Assembly (NCBI RefSeq): GCF_040892545.1 | Contig: NZ_CP156079.1 | Location: 5,305,501-5,369,500 of the forward strand | Direction of reading: 5' to 3' | DNA from: Paracidovorax avenae | GTDB lineage: Bacteria > Pseudomonadota > Gammaproteobacteria > Burkholderiales > Burkholderiaceae_C | DNA length: 64,000 bases | In this document: positions 16,719 to 24,801 of the stretch, piece by piece | Layout of the letters: the number at the start of each line of letters is the position of its first letter | How positions within the stretch are numbered: the stretch's first letter is position 1 | Translations under genes and position numbers: made by a program | The notes under the pieces: model-generated | What the model was told of the DNA's origin: nothing | Seen by the model: only the letters and a program-made list of their open reading frames with translations | Databases searched by the model: none

Positions 16719-18087
16719 TCACGTAGAGGTCGCCCTGCTGCACGATGTTGCGGCTCTTGAGGTGGCTCTCGGCCTGCTCCAGCGCCGTGTCGCGGTCCAC
16801 GCTGGTGTCCATGAGCAGGGGCCGCACGTTGCGGTACATGGCCATCTTGCGCTGGGTGGCCACCTTGGGCGTGAGCGCGTAGATCGGGATGTGGATGCGG
16901 TGGCGGCTCATCCAGAGCGCCGTGGAGCCGCTGTCCGTCAGCGCCACGAGGGCCTTGGCGCCCAGGTGGTGGGCGGTGAAGAGCGCGCCCATGGCGATGG
17001 ACTGGTCGATGCGGCCCAGCGTCTGGCCCGTGAAATCCGAGTCGCGCTCCGGGTCCTCGGCGGCTTCGGCGGCAGCGCAGATCTTGGCCATCTCCTCCAC
17101 CGTCTCCAGCGGATAACGGCCGGCGGCCGTCTCGGCGCTGAGCATCACGGCATCGGTACCGTCGAGCACCGCGTTGGCCACGTCGCTCACCTCGGCACGC
17201 GTGGGCACCGGGTTGGTGATCATGCTCTCCATCATCTGCGTGGCGGTGATGACGACCTTGTCCATGTCGCGCGCCATGCGGATCATCTTCTTCTGCAGCG
17301 CGGGCACGGCGGCATTGCCCACTTCCACGGCCAGGTCGCCGCGCGCGACCATGATGCCGTCGGACACGCGCAGGATCTCTTCCAGGCGCGGCACGGCCTC
17401 GGCGCGCTCGATTTTCGCGATCAGGCCCGGCTTGTGGCGGAATTCGGCGGCGGCCACGTTGCAGAGCTGGCGCGCCATTTCCATGTCGGTCGCATTCTTG
17501 GGGAAGCTGACGGCCACGTAGTCGGCCTGGAAGCTCATGGCGGTCTTGATGTCCTCCATGTCCTTGGCCGTGAGCGCCGGCGCCGTGAGGCCCCCGCCCT
17601 GCTTGTTGATGCCCTTGTTGTTCGACAGCTCCCCGCCCACACGCACGGTGGTGTGGACCTGCTCGCCGCGCACCGCGTTCACGTTCAGCACGATGAGCCC
17701 GTCGTTGAGCAACAGGATGTCGCCAGGCTTCACGTCGCGCGGCAGTTCCTTGTAGTCCAGGCCCACGCCGGCCACGTCGCCGGGCTCGGTGCGCGATGCA
17801 TCGAGCACGAAGGCCGCGCCGGGCTCCAGCCACACCTTGCCCTCGGCGAACTTGCCCACGCGGATCTTGGGACCCTGCAGGTCCGCCATGATCGCGACTT
17901 CGCGGCCGGCGCGCTGGGCCGCGGCCCGCACCTTCTCTGCCCGGTCGATATGGTCCTGCGCCGTGCCGTGGCTGAAGTTGAGCCGCACCACGTTCACGCC
18001 CATGGCGATCATCCGCTCCAGCAGGACCGGATCGCTCGACGCGGGCCCCAGGGTGGCGACGATCTTGGTGGCTCGGCGGATGCGCAT
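16651..18087 (-). CDS. pyk: Pyruvate kinase
   Basis: 478 residues from the ATG at 18087 with AGGAG nine bases upstream. Signature features: TKIVATLGPAS opening, NVVRLNFSHG, the metal/PEP-binding MVARGDLAVEVG, the catalytic Lys region ISKIERAEAVP-like LIAKIERAEAV, and TQMMESMITNPVPTRAEVSD. It converts PEP and ADP to pyruvate and ATP. Its 3' end runs 68 bases into the convergent PAP2 gene. The 302-base region upstream, shared with the heme receptor, holds an inverted repeat close to the start and a Fur box on the far side. Confidence 0.95.
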   Translation of the reverse strand: MRIRRATKIVATLGPASSDPVLLERMIAMGVNVVRLNFSHGTAQDHIDRAEKVRAAAQRAGREVAIMADLQGPKIRVGKFAEGKVWLEPGAAFVLDASRTEPGDVAGVGLDYKELPRDVKPGDILLLNDGLIVLNVNAVRGEQVHTTVRVGGELSNNKGINKQGGGLTAPALTAKDMEDIKTAMSFQADYVAVSFPKNATDMEMARQLCNVAAAEFRHKPGLIAKIERAEAVPRLEEILRVSDGIMVARGDLAVEVGNAAVPALQKKMIRMARDMDKVVITATQMMESMITNPVPTRAEVSDVANAVLDGTDAVMLSAETAAGRYPLETVEEMAKICAAAEAAEDPERDSDFTGQTLGRIDQSIAMGALFTAHHLGAKALVALTDSGSTALWMSRHRIHIPIYALTPKVATQRKMAMYRNVRPLLMDTSVDRDTALEQAESHLKSRNIVQQGDLYVITCGEPMGAPGGTNMLKICRAG

Positions 18088-18122
18088 GGGGGTGGTCTCC
18101 TGTAGGGATTGGCGAATGGAAT

Positions 18123-18158
18123 GTAATCGGGTTTCAATTTTGCATGAAAACCGGTTAC
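18123..18158. promoter_or_regulatory. 14-bp inverted repeat upstream of pyk (candidate operator)
   Basis: GTAATCGGGTTTCA (18123-18136) and TGAAAACCGGTTAC (18145-18158) are inverted copies matching at 12 of 14 positions with an 8-base centre. It lies 36-71 bases upstream of the pyk ATG, where a repressor or activator of a central-carbon gene would bind. Apart from this and the Fur box nothing else stands out in 18088-18389. Confidence 0.5.
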
Positions 18159-18261
18159 AGCGCGTTGGTGGAGACCCCGTGCCGGGGCCTGATCCATTGC
18201 GGCCCGCCCCAGCCAGCGGCCGCCTGCCACGGATGTCCCGATCTTTTGTCGACGTATTGTT

Positions 18262-18280
18262 GATAATTATTCTCATTCTC
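18262..18280. promoter_or_regulatory. Fur box upstream of the TonB receptor
   Basis: Read on the minus strand, the 19-mer GAGAATGAGAATAATTATC matches the Fur consensus GATAATGATAATCATTATC at 16 of 19 positions. It is 110 bases upstream of the receptor start and within an AT-rich patch. Iron-repressed expression of the receptor and EF-hand gene is expected. Confidence 0.85.
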
Positions 18281-18389
18281 ATCAAAATCGACGGGTGAGC
18301 CAGAGAACCACCCGGCATGGCGCTGCCGCCCGGGGCGACGCGCCGTCGCAGTGCAGGGGTATCCAGCAGACAACCCTTTCGACACGCCC

Positions 18390-20768
18390 ATGGTTCACCG
18401 TCTGCATCCTCCGCCCGCCGCACCGGCGGCCACCGCCCCGTCCTCCCGCCCGCAGCCCCTGCGGCCCGCCGCGTGGGCCGCCTGCCTCGCCGTGCTGGGC
18501 ACCTCCTCGTGGGCCCAGGCACCCGCTGCCGGGCAAGCCGCCGAGGCACAGGTCGCGCAGTTGCCGCAGGTGGATGTCGTGGGAGAGGCCGAACACCAGT
18601 CCGGCACCGTCACCACGATCGGCAGCGATGCGCTGGAGCGTGCGAACGGCATGAAGGACGTCGTGCGCAACCAGCCCCTGGTCGCCGCGCCCGGCACGGT
18701 GGCCGGCACCAGCCGCAACCGCAGCAGCTTCGACCGTTCCGGCACCACGGGCTACAACATCCGCGGCATCGAGGGCAACCGCGTCGGCCTGGATGTGGAC
18801 GGCGTCGAGATGCCCGACGCCACCACCCGCCCCTATGTGAGCCGCGCGGGCGTCAACACCTTCGGCGCCGGGCGCGACTTCATCGACCCCGAGATGTTCT
18901 CGTCCGCCCAGATCCTGTCGGGCACCACGCCGGCACGGCGCACGGCCGGCGGCATCGGCGGCGCGGTGAGCTTCCGCACCAAGGCGGCCAGCGACTACCT
19001 GCGGGATGGCAAGCCCTCGTACCTGGGCGCCAGGATCGGCTACGACTCGACCGACCGGTCATGGAACGAGAGCGTCACCGGTGCGTTGCGCCGCGGCGAT
19101 GCCGACGGGCTCGTCGCCTATTCCCGTCGCGACGGCCACGCCAGCCGCAACAACAGTCCCACGGTGGACAGCTATCCCAACGACTGGCACTCCGATGCGC
19201 TGCTGCTCAAGGGCGGGCTGCGCGTGGACGGCAGCAACCGCCTGGAGCTGTCCGCCGACCTGTACCGCCGCAAGAACGACACCTTCTTCCACGGCTGGAA
19301 CAGCGCCGGAACGGCGCTCACCGAGGCATCCCGCCAAGCCAGCGACACTGAACGCAACACGCTGCAGCTCACGCACCAGTGGGCGCCGCGAGACGCCTGG
19401 ATCGACCAGGCGGAGACGCGCCTGTTCCACCAGGACACGGCCACCCGGGATGTGACCGACACCACCACGCTGGCCACCGGGGCCACCGGGCGCAACCTGT
19501 CCGAGAACCGGACGCGCACCTGGGGCTTATCCACGACGGCCGGCAAGCGCATCGGGCGCCACGAGCTGAGCTTCGGCGCCAACGTCTCCACGCAGGACGT
19601 GGACCGCCCATGGAGCGTCACCTATCCGCAGGATTACATGAAGCCCCAGCCCGACACCACCACGGGCCGCTGGGGCGCATTCGTGCAGGACGAGATCGTC
19701 GCGGACGCGGGCGGCAGGCGGCTGGCCGTGATCCCCGCCCTGCGCGTGGACCGCGTGAAAATCAGGACGCGCGATTTGTCCAACTTCGTCGGCGGCGTGC
19801 TCACCGAGCAGGATGTCCAGCGGCTCTACGGCAGCCCGCCGGCCACCACCATCGTCAGTCCCAGCCTGGCCGTGACCTACGACCTCGCGCCACGCCTGCG
19901 CAGCTATGCGCAGTACAAGCGCGGGGGACGGGCGCCGTCGCCCGGCGAGATCTTTGGCTCCTGGAACATGGCGAGCAACTACGCGACGGGCAACCAGTAC
20001 GCCCTCGTGGGCAACCGCGACCTGAAGGAAGAGTCGAGCAACGCCTTCGAAGTCGGCGTGACCGGCCAACCCACCCCGGGCGTGGCGCTCCACAGCGCGC
20101 TGTTCTACACCCGCTATAGCGACTTCATCGCCTACACGCGCTACACGCGCGCCAGCGCGCCTGGCCTGTTCGCCAACGTGCCGGCCCACATCGGCACCAT
20201 CTACCGGGCCGACAACCGAGACGAGGCCACGATATACGGCTTCGAGCTGAGCGCCCGGCTGGAACACGGCCAGTGGAACCCCGCCGTCCAGGGCCTGTAC
20301 ACGACCTGGGCGCTGGGACTGAGCCGGGGCACCTCCCGGTCGAACTATGCGGGCGACCGCAAGGTCGGCCTCGACTCCGTGCTGCCGCGCAAGGCCATCC
20401 TCGGCGTGGGCTACGACGCGCCCATGCGCCGCTGGGGCGTGAACCTCACCGGCACCTTCGTCGCCGGCAAGCAGGCCGAGGCCACCAACCGCGACAGCTT
20501 CACCAACAACCCGGGCGCGACGCTGGCGGACGCCACCACCGCACTCTTCCGCGTGCCCGGCTACGCCACGTTCGACCTGGGCGGCTACTGGCAGGTCAAC
20601 CCGAGCGTGCGCCTGCAGGCCGGCATCTACAACCTGGGCGACAAGCGCTACTGGGACTACGCCAGCGCCCGCAGCCTGCAGCCCGCGCTGGCCCGCGACC
20701 GGCGCGACATCGAACTGCTGACGAGCGCCGGCCGCACCGTGGCAGTGTCGATGTCCATCGCTTTCTGA
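18390..20768 (+). CDS. TonB-dependent heme/hemoglobin-type receptor
   Basis: 792 residues if started at the ATG at 18390; a start 13 codons upstream is possible. Signal sequence ends near SSWAQA. A plug domain (DVVRNQPLVAAP, YNIRGIEGNRVGLDVDGVEMPDA) precedes a 22-strand barrel, and the protein ends in SMSIAF with a terminal Phe. The plug layout resembles the hemoglobin/transferrin/lactoferrin receptor group. It would import heme or a related iron source across the outer membrane using TonB energy. Fur box upstream and a cotranscribed EF-hand lipoprotein downstream. Confidence 0.85.
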   Translation: MVHRLHPPPAAPAATAPSSRPQPLRPAAWAACLAVLGTSSWAQAPAAGQAAEAQVAQLPQVDVVGEAEHQSGTVTTIGSDALERANGMKDVVRNQPLVAAPGTVAGTSRNRSSFDRSGTTGYNIRGIEGNRVGLDVDGVEMPDATTRPYVSRAGVNTFGAGRDFIDPEMFSSAQILSGTTPARRTAGGIGGAVSFRTKAASDYLRDGKPSYLGARIGYDSTDRSWNESVTGALRRGDADGLVAYSRRDGHASRNNSPTVDSYPNDWHSDALLLKGGLRVDGSNRLELSADLYRRKNDTFFHGWNSAGTALTEASRQASDTERNTLQLTHQWAPRDAWIDQAETRLFHQDTATRDVTDTTTLATGATGRNLSENRTRTWGLSTTAGKRIGRHELSFGANVSTQDVDRPWSVTYPQDYMKPQPDTTTGRWGAFVQDEIVADAGGRRLAVIPALRVDRVKIRTRDLSNFVGGVLTEQDVQRLYGSPPATTIVSPSLAVTYDLAPRLRSYAQYKRGGRAPSPGEIFGSWNMASNYATGNQYALVGNRDLKEESSNAFEVGVTGQPTPGVALHSALFYTRYSDFIAYTRYTRASAPGLFANVPAHIGTIYRADNRDEATIYGFELSARLEHGQWNPAVQGLYTTWALGLSRGTSRSNYAGDRKVGLDSVLPRKAILGVGYDAPMRRWGVNLTGTFVAGKQAEATNRDSFTNNPGATLADATTALFRVPGYATFDLGGYWQVNPSVRLQAGIYNLGDKRYWDYASARSLQPALARDRRDIELLTSAGRTVAVSMSIAF

Positions 20769-20830
20769 TGCCCTGCGCCGCCGCTTCGCCCCTTCCTTTC
20801 CACCCCACCTCGACCGCAAGGACACCTTCC

Positions 20831-21334
20831 ATGCCCCATCCCCACCCCCTGCCTGTCCGCCTGGCACGACTGGCCGCCGCTGCGGGAACTGCCGCACTGC
20901 TCGCTGCCTGCGCCGCCTCCTCGCCCGAACGCACGGGCCCGTCACGCCCTGCAGGCGGTCACGGCAACGCCGCCTTCATCGGCGGATACGACGCCGACAA
21001 CGACGCCCGGGTGACCCGCGCCGAATACGACGCGGTGCGCAAGCAGCGCTATGCGGCGGCCGATACCAATGGCGACGGCTGGCTGAGCGAAGCAGAGTAC
21101 GTGGCCGAGTTCCAGGGCCGTCTCCAGCGGCAGTACGCCGATGGCAAGCGCCAGCCCGACGACGCCTACGCCAACGCCATCAAGCAGGCGCACGTGCGCT
21201 TCGGCATCCTGGACAGGAACAAGGACGGCCGTCTGACCGTGGACGAAGAGCAGGCCATCGCCGACCGCACCTTCAGGAACGCGGACACCAATGGCGACGG
21301 CGTGGTGGACGCGGCGGACGCGAAGAAACCTTGA
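20831..21334 (+). CDS. EF-hand calcium-binding lipoprotein
   Basis: 167 residues; lipobox LLAAC with Cys27. Four EF-hand loops are seen: residues 54-65 (DADNDARVTRAE), 78-89 (DTNGDGWLSEAE), 128-139 (DRNKDGRLTVDE) and 152-163 (DTNGDGVVDAAD, Asp instead of Glu at position 12). It begins 62 bases after the TonB receptor stop with no promoter obvious between them, so it is probably in the same Fur-controlled unit. Role unknown; a surface or periplasmic Ca2+-responsive partner of the receptor is an inference. Confidence 0.85.
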   Translation: MPHPHPLPVRLARLAAAAGTAALLAACAASSPERTGPSRPAGGHGNAAFIGGYDADNDARVTRAEYDAVRKQRYAAADTNGDGWLSEAEYVAEFQGRLQRQYADGKRQPDDAYANAIKQAHVRFGILDRNKDGRLTVDEEQAIADRTFRNADTNGDGVVDAADAKKP

Positions 21335-21388
21335 GCCTGCCCTCCCTCGCGCCTGGCGTGCATGCGGGGCCCGGGCGCCCCATGGCCT

Positions 21389-22780
21389 TCAGCCGCGCAT
21401 CAGCGCCTCGATCTCGCCCGCCTCCACCGGCACGTCGCGCGTGATCAGCTCGCAGCCGTCCTCGGTCACGATCGCGTCGTCCTCGATGCGAATGCCGATG
21501 TGGTGGAACGCCTCGGGCACGCCGGGCGCCGGCCGGATGTAGAGGCCTGGCTCGATGGTCAGCACCATGCCCGGGCGCAGGATGCGGCTGGGGCGGTTGG
21601 TGATGGTCTCGCCAGACAGCGGATCCTTGCGCTCGCTGCTGTCGCCCACCTCCGACGGTTCCACGTAGCTGCCGCAGTCGTGCACGTCCATGCCCAGCCA
21701 GTGGCCCGTGCGATGCATGTAGAACGGGAAATACGCGCGCTGCTCGATCACGTCCTGCGCGGAGCCGTATTTGCTCTTGTCGAGCAGGCCCAGGTCCAGC
21801 AGGCCCTGCGACAGCACGGCCACGGTGGCGTCGTGCGGGTCGTTGAAGCGCGCTCCCGCCTTCGTGGCCGCCACGGCCGCGTGCTGGCTCGCGAGCACGA
21901 GGTCGTACACGTCGCGCTGCGGCCCGGTGAAGCGGCCGTCGGCCGGGAAGGTGCGCGTGATGTCGCTGGCATAGCCGTCGAGTTCGCAGCCCGCATCGAT
22001 CAGCACCAGCTCGCCCGCGCGTACCGGCGCAGCATCGGCGCGGTAGTGCAGCACGCAGGCATTGGCGCCGGCCGCGACGATGGAGTTGTATGCGACGGCC
22101 TGCGAGCCATGGCGGCGGAATTCGTGCAGCAATTCGGCATCGAGGTGGTATTCGCGCACGTCCTCGCCGGCGCGCAGCATGCGCGCGCTGCACTGCATGG
22201 CACGGATGTGGGCGCCTGCGCTGATGCGGGCGGCCCGGCGCATCACGTCCTGCTCGTGCGCATCCTTCACGAGCCGCATCTCGTCGAGCAGGGTGCAGAG
22301 GTCTCCCTGCTGTCCCGGGCACAGCGCGCCGAAACGCACACGGGCGCGCACCTTCTGCAGCCAGCCGTCCACCCGCGCCGCCAGGCCCTCGTGCGTGGCG
22401 AACGGGAACCATACCCGCTCGCGGTTCTCCAGCAGGCGCGGCAGCAGCGACTCCAGTTGCGTGGTCGGATGGGCGGCGTCCACGCCCAGCGCCGCCACGG
22501 CCGCGTCAGGGCCCAGCCGATAGCCGTCCCAGATCTCGCGCTCCAGATCCTTGGGCTGACAAAAGAGCGTGGAGCGCCCTTCCGCGGTAAGCACCAGCCA
22601 GGCCTGGGGTTCGGTGAATCCGGTCAGGTAGTAGAAGTAGCTGTCGTGGCGGTAGAGGTAATCGGTATCCCGGTTGCGCAGGTGCTCGGGCGCCGTGGGG
22701 ACGATGGCGATGCCGCCCTCGCCCAGCAGGGAGGCGAGGTGGGCGCGGCGGCGGGCATGGAGGGAGGAAAGGGCGGTCAT
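21389..22780 (-). CDS. pepP: Xaa-Pro aminopeptidase (aminopeptidase P)
   Basis: 463 residues. N-terminal AMP_N domain (RNRDTDYLYRHDSYFYYLTGF) and C-terminal pita-bread M24B domain. The five dimetal ligands are visible: Asp in VLIDAGCELDGY, Asp in ASDITRTF, His in HRTGHWLGMDVHD, Glu in LTIEPGLY and Glu in GIRIEDD. It removes N-terminal residues preceding proline in the cytoplasm. It is divergent from the RHH-PspA operon; 147 bases separate the two starts. Confidence 0.93.
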   Translation of the reverse strand: MTALSSLHARRRAHLASLLGEGGIAIVPTAPEHLRNRDTDYLYRHDSYFYYLTGFTEPQAWLVLTAEGRSTLFCQPKDLEREIWDGYRLGPDAAVAALGVDAAHPTTQLESLLPRLLENRERVWFPFATHEGLAARVDGWLQKVRARVRFGALCPGQQGDLCTLLDEMRLVKDAHEQDVMRRAARISAGAHIRAMQCSARMLRAGEDVREYHLDAELLHEFRRHGSQAVAYNSIVAAGANACVLHYRADAAPVRAGELVLIDAGCELDGYASDITRTFPADGRFTGPQRDVYDLVLASQHAAVAATKAGARFNDPHDATVAVLSQGLLDLGLLDKSKYGSAQDVIEQRAYFPFYMHRTGHWLGMDVHDCGSYVEPSEVGDSSERKDPLSGETITNRPSRILRPGMVLTIEPGLYIRPAPGVPEAFHHIGIRIEDDAIVTEDGCELITRDVPVEAGEIEALMRG

Positions 22781-22870
22781 GCATGCATTGTCGTGCCATC
22801 CGGAGACATGCAGCGTCCGGCGCGGAGCAACGCCCCTTCCGCTCCGCGGCGCTTACCGGATACAGCCGTG

Positions 22871-22898
22871 TTGACGATTGAATTCAATTGAATACAAT
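22871..22898 (+). promoter_or_regulatory. Sigma-70 promoter of the RHH-PspA-YqiJK operon
   Basis: -35 TTGACG (22871-22876), 16-base spacer, -10 TACAAT (22893-22898). The start would be near 22905, leaving a short leader with AAAGGA before the ATG at 22928. The spacer contains the perfect 12-bp palindrome ATTGAATTCAAT (22877-22888). Confidence 0.85.
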
Positions 22899-22907
22899 CG
22901 AGTTCAA
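22878..22907. promoter_or_regulatory. Three tandem 10-bp operator units over the promoter
   Basis: TTGAATTCAA (22878-22887), TTGAATACAA (22888-22897) and TCGAGTTCAA (22898-22907) lie head to tail with exact 10-bp register, covering the spacer, the -10 and the start site. The first is a perfect palindrome, the others near-copies. Helically phased short palindromes are what cooperative ribbon-helix-helix dimers bind, and the first gene of the operon encodes a putative RHH domain. Confidence 0.7.
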
Positions 22908-22927
22908 CCTCACGAAAGGACCGCTCC

Positions 22928-23428
22928 ATGCCGCCACCCGGCCCGTCGATGGAACCTCTGTCCGCCCGGATTCCCAGCGACCTCTATCTGTGGCTGGCCC
23001 GCCTGCCTGTGGAAGGCGCGGCGACCAACAGCGACAAGCTGCGCGTCCTGCTGGGCCAGCTCAAGCGCCAGCACGACGGCGGCATGGACTATCCCACCGC
23101 ACATGCCTGGGCCCGCGACATCACGGCGACGGCGCGCAACGCGCTGGTACGCGCCGAAGCCGAGACATCCCGGCATTCCGAAGTGCTGGAACTGCTGCTG
23201 GAGCACGTCACCAGCAGCCTGGCCATGGTGATCAGCCATGCCCCCCATACCGCAGCGGACGCCGCCCGGCTGGAAGACATGCTCGTACGCCGCGCCTTCG
23301 CCCTGGCGACAGGCTTGCTGCGGCAGGCCACCACTGCCGACGCGGCGGCCTACGACCCCGGCGTGGTGCGCCGGCACATGGCCGCCGCGGTCGAGCTGGC
23401 CAGTAGCATCCATGAAAAAGGAGAGTAA
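22928..23428 (+). CDS. Putative ribbon-helix-helix regulator with unknown helical C-terminus
   Basis: 166 residues, SD AAAGGA seven bases upstream. Residues about 10-50 fit a ribbon-helix-helix pattern: a short strand (LSARIP), helix A (SDLYLWLARLPVEG), then a T-N-S-D-K turn starting helix B (LRVLLGQLKRQ). The remaining 110 residues are predicted mostly helical, without membrane segments, and I do not recognise them. First gene of the four-gene membrane-stress operon; three bases separate it from pspA. The operator repeats at the promoter suggest autorepression. A sensor role for the C-terminal part is inference. Confidence 0.65.
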   Translation: MPPPGPSMEPLSARIPSDLYLWLARLPVEGAATNSDKLRVLLGQLKRQHDGGMDYPTAHAWARDITATARNALVRAEAETSRHSEVLELLLEHVTSSLAMVISHAPHTAADAARLEDMLVRRAFALATGLLRQATTADAAAYDPGVVRRHMAAAVELASSIHEKGE

Positions 23429-23431
23429 GAG

Positions 23432-24100
23432 ATGGCAGATTCCCTGAAAACCCGCGTCGGCCGCGTCATCGCGGGCAGCGTGCATGCACTGGTGGACCGG
23501 TTGGAGAACCACGCGCCCGAAGCCGTGATGGAGCAATCCATCCGCGAGGTGGAGACCGTGATCTCGGAGGTGCGGCACGAGCTGGGGCTCGTGAGCGCCA
23601 ACCGCCACCTAGCGCAGCAGCAGCATGCCAGGCTCAATGGCCAACACACGGACATTGCGCACCAGGCGCGCACCGCCCTGGATGCGGGCCGGGAAGACCT
23701 TGCGCGCGCCGCAGTGGCGCGACAACTGGATATCGAGGCGCAGCTTCCGGTACTCGAGTCCTCCCTGGCGGAACACGTCCACAAGGAGGAGGAGCTCAAG
23801 GGCTACATCACCGCCCTGCTGGGCAAACAGCGCGAAATGGCAGAGGCGCTCGACGAGTTCATCCGCAGCCGGGCCACTGCGCCGTCCACGCCGGCCGCAG
23901 CCTCACCGAAGTCCGGCTCCCGGCAGGACCGGCTGGAATCGGCAACCGGCTCCTTCGACCGGCTGTACCAGCGCCACACGGGCCTTGCGCCCGGCGCGGC
24001 AGGCGCGACCCTGGAACAGGCGGCGCACCTCAAGGAACTGGAAGAGCTCACGCGGCAGCACCGGATCGATGAACGCATGGCGCAACTGCGCAACCGCTGA
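23432..24100 (+). CDS. PspA/IM30 family protein
   Basis: 222 residues, almost entirely coiled coil. N-terminus MADSLKTRVGRVIAGSVHALVDRLENHAPEAVMEQSIREVE is the amphipathic helix plus first hairpin of ESCRT-III-like PspA proteins. SD AAAAGGAGA-like sequence lies just before the ATG. A Ser/Ala/Pro-rich linker near residue 150 divides the core from a C-terminal helix. PspA proteins bind stressed inner membranes and form rods that limit proton leakage. No PspF or PspBC partner is nearby; the downstream YqiJ and YqiK replace them, matching the known PspA/flotillin associations. Confidence 0.88.
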   Translation: MADSLKTRVGRVIAGSVHALVDRLENHAPEAVMEQSIREVETVISEVRHELGLVSANRHLAQQQHARLNGQHTDIAHQARTALDAGREDLARAAVARQLDIEAQLPVLESSLAEHVHKEEELKGYITALLGKQREMAEALDEFIRSRATAPSTPAAASPKSGSRQDRLESATGSFDRLYQRHTGLAPGAAGATLEQAAHLKELEELTRQHRIDERMAQLRNR

Positions 24101-24102
24101 TC

Positions 24103-24729
24103 GTGGGTTTCTTCACCGCTGCGGAGAACCTGCCCTTCGGCGTTGCCTTTGCGCTCATCGTCGCGATCGCACTCATCGAGGGGTTTGGCATGCTGGTGGC
24201 AGTCAGCCCCAGCAATCTGATCGACGGATGGCTGCCGGAGGTGGCATCCGATACGGGACTCGACCGGGTCCTCGGCTGGCTGCACCTGGGCAAGGTGCCG
24301 TCGCTCGTAGTGCTCGTGCTCTTCCTGGCGGGCTACGCCATCTTCGGCTACGCGCTGCAGATGGTGGCGCACGCTGCGCTGGGCCGCTACCTGCCAGCCT
24401 GGGGCGCCGGCCTGCTCGCCCTCCCCTCCGGGCTGGTCATGGTCCGCGGCCTGGGAGCGCTGGTGGCGCACATCCTGCCGCACGACGAAACCAGTGCCGT
24501 CAGCGAACTGTCGCTGGTGGGCCGCACCGGCGTGGTATCCGCCGGCATCGCGCGGCGTGGCTGGGCGGCCCAGGCGCGCGTGCGCGACGCGCACGGCCGC
24601 ACCCATTACCTGATGGTGGAGCCGGACATCGACGACGACGTACTGGAGGAAGGCGTCGACATCCTGATCGTGCGCAAGGCGGGGGCGTTCTACCGGTGCA
24701 TAGCCAACCCCCATCCGGCGCTGATGTGA
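24103..24729 (+). CDS. yqiJ: YqiJ-type membrane protein with OB-fold (NfeD-like)
   Basis: 208 residues from a GTG start two bases after the pspA stop. Three hydrophobic segments are visible: VAFALIVAIALIEGFGMLVAV, VPSLVVLVLFLAGYAIFGYA and the LPAWGAGLLALPSGL stretch. A C-terminal beta-rich domain (LSLVGRTGVVSAG ... GRTHYLMVEPD) fits the soluble OB-fold of DUF1449/NfeD proteins. YqiJ partners flotillin-like YqiK in the inner membrane. Spacing to yqiK is 72 bases. Confidence 0.85.
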   Translation: MGFFTAAENLPFGVAFALIVAIALIEGFGMLVAVSPSNLIDGWLPEVASDTGLDRVLGWLHLGKVPSLVVLVLFLAGYAIFGYALQMVAHAALGRYLPAWGAGLLALPSGLVMVRGLGALVAHILPHDETSAVSELSLVGRTGVVSAGIARRGWAAQARVRDAHGRTHYLMVEPDIDDDVLEEGVDILIVRKAGAFYRCIANPHPALM

Positions 24730-24801
24730 GCGCGGCACGGTGCCGCGGCCTCCATTGCCAATGCCATACCAACCAACACCCCGAGGGAGTCGGGACAAGC
24801 C

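Noticed and set aside
18390..20768. Frameshift or pseudogene in the receptor
   Set aside because: The frame is uninterrupted with plug, barrel and terminal Phe.
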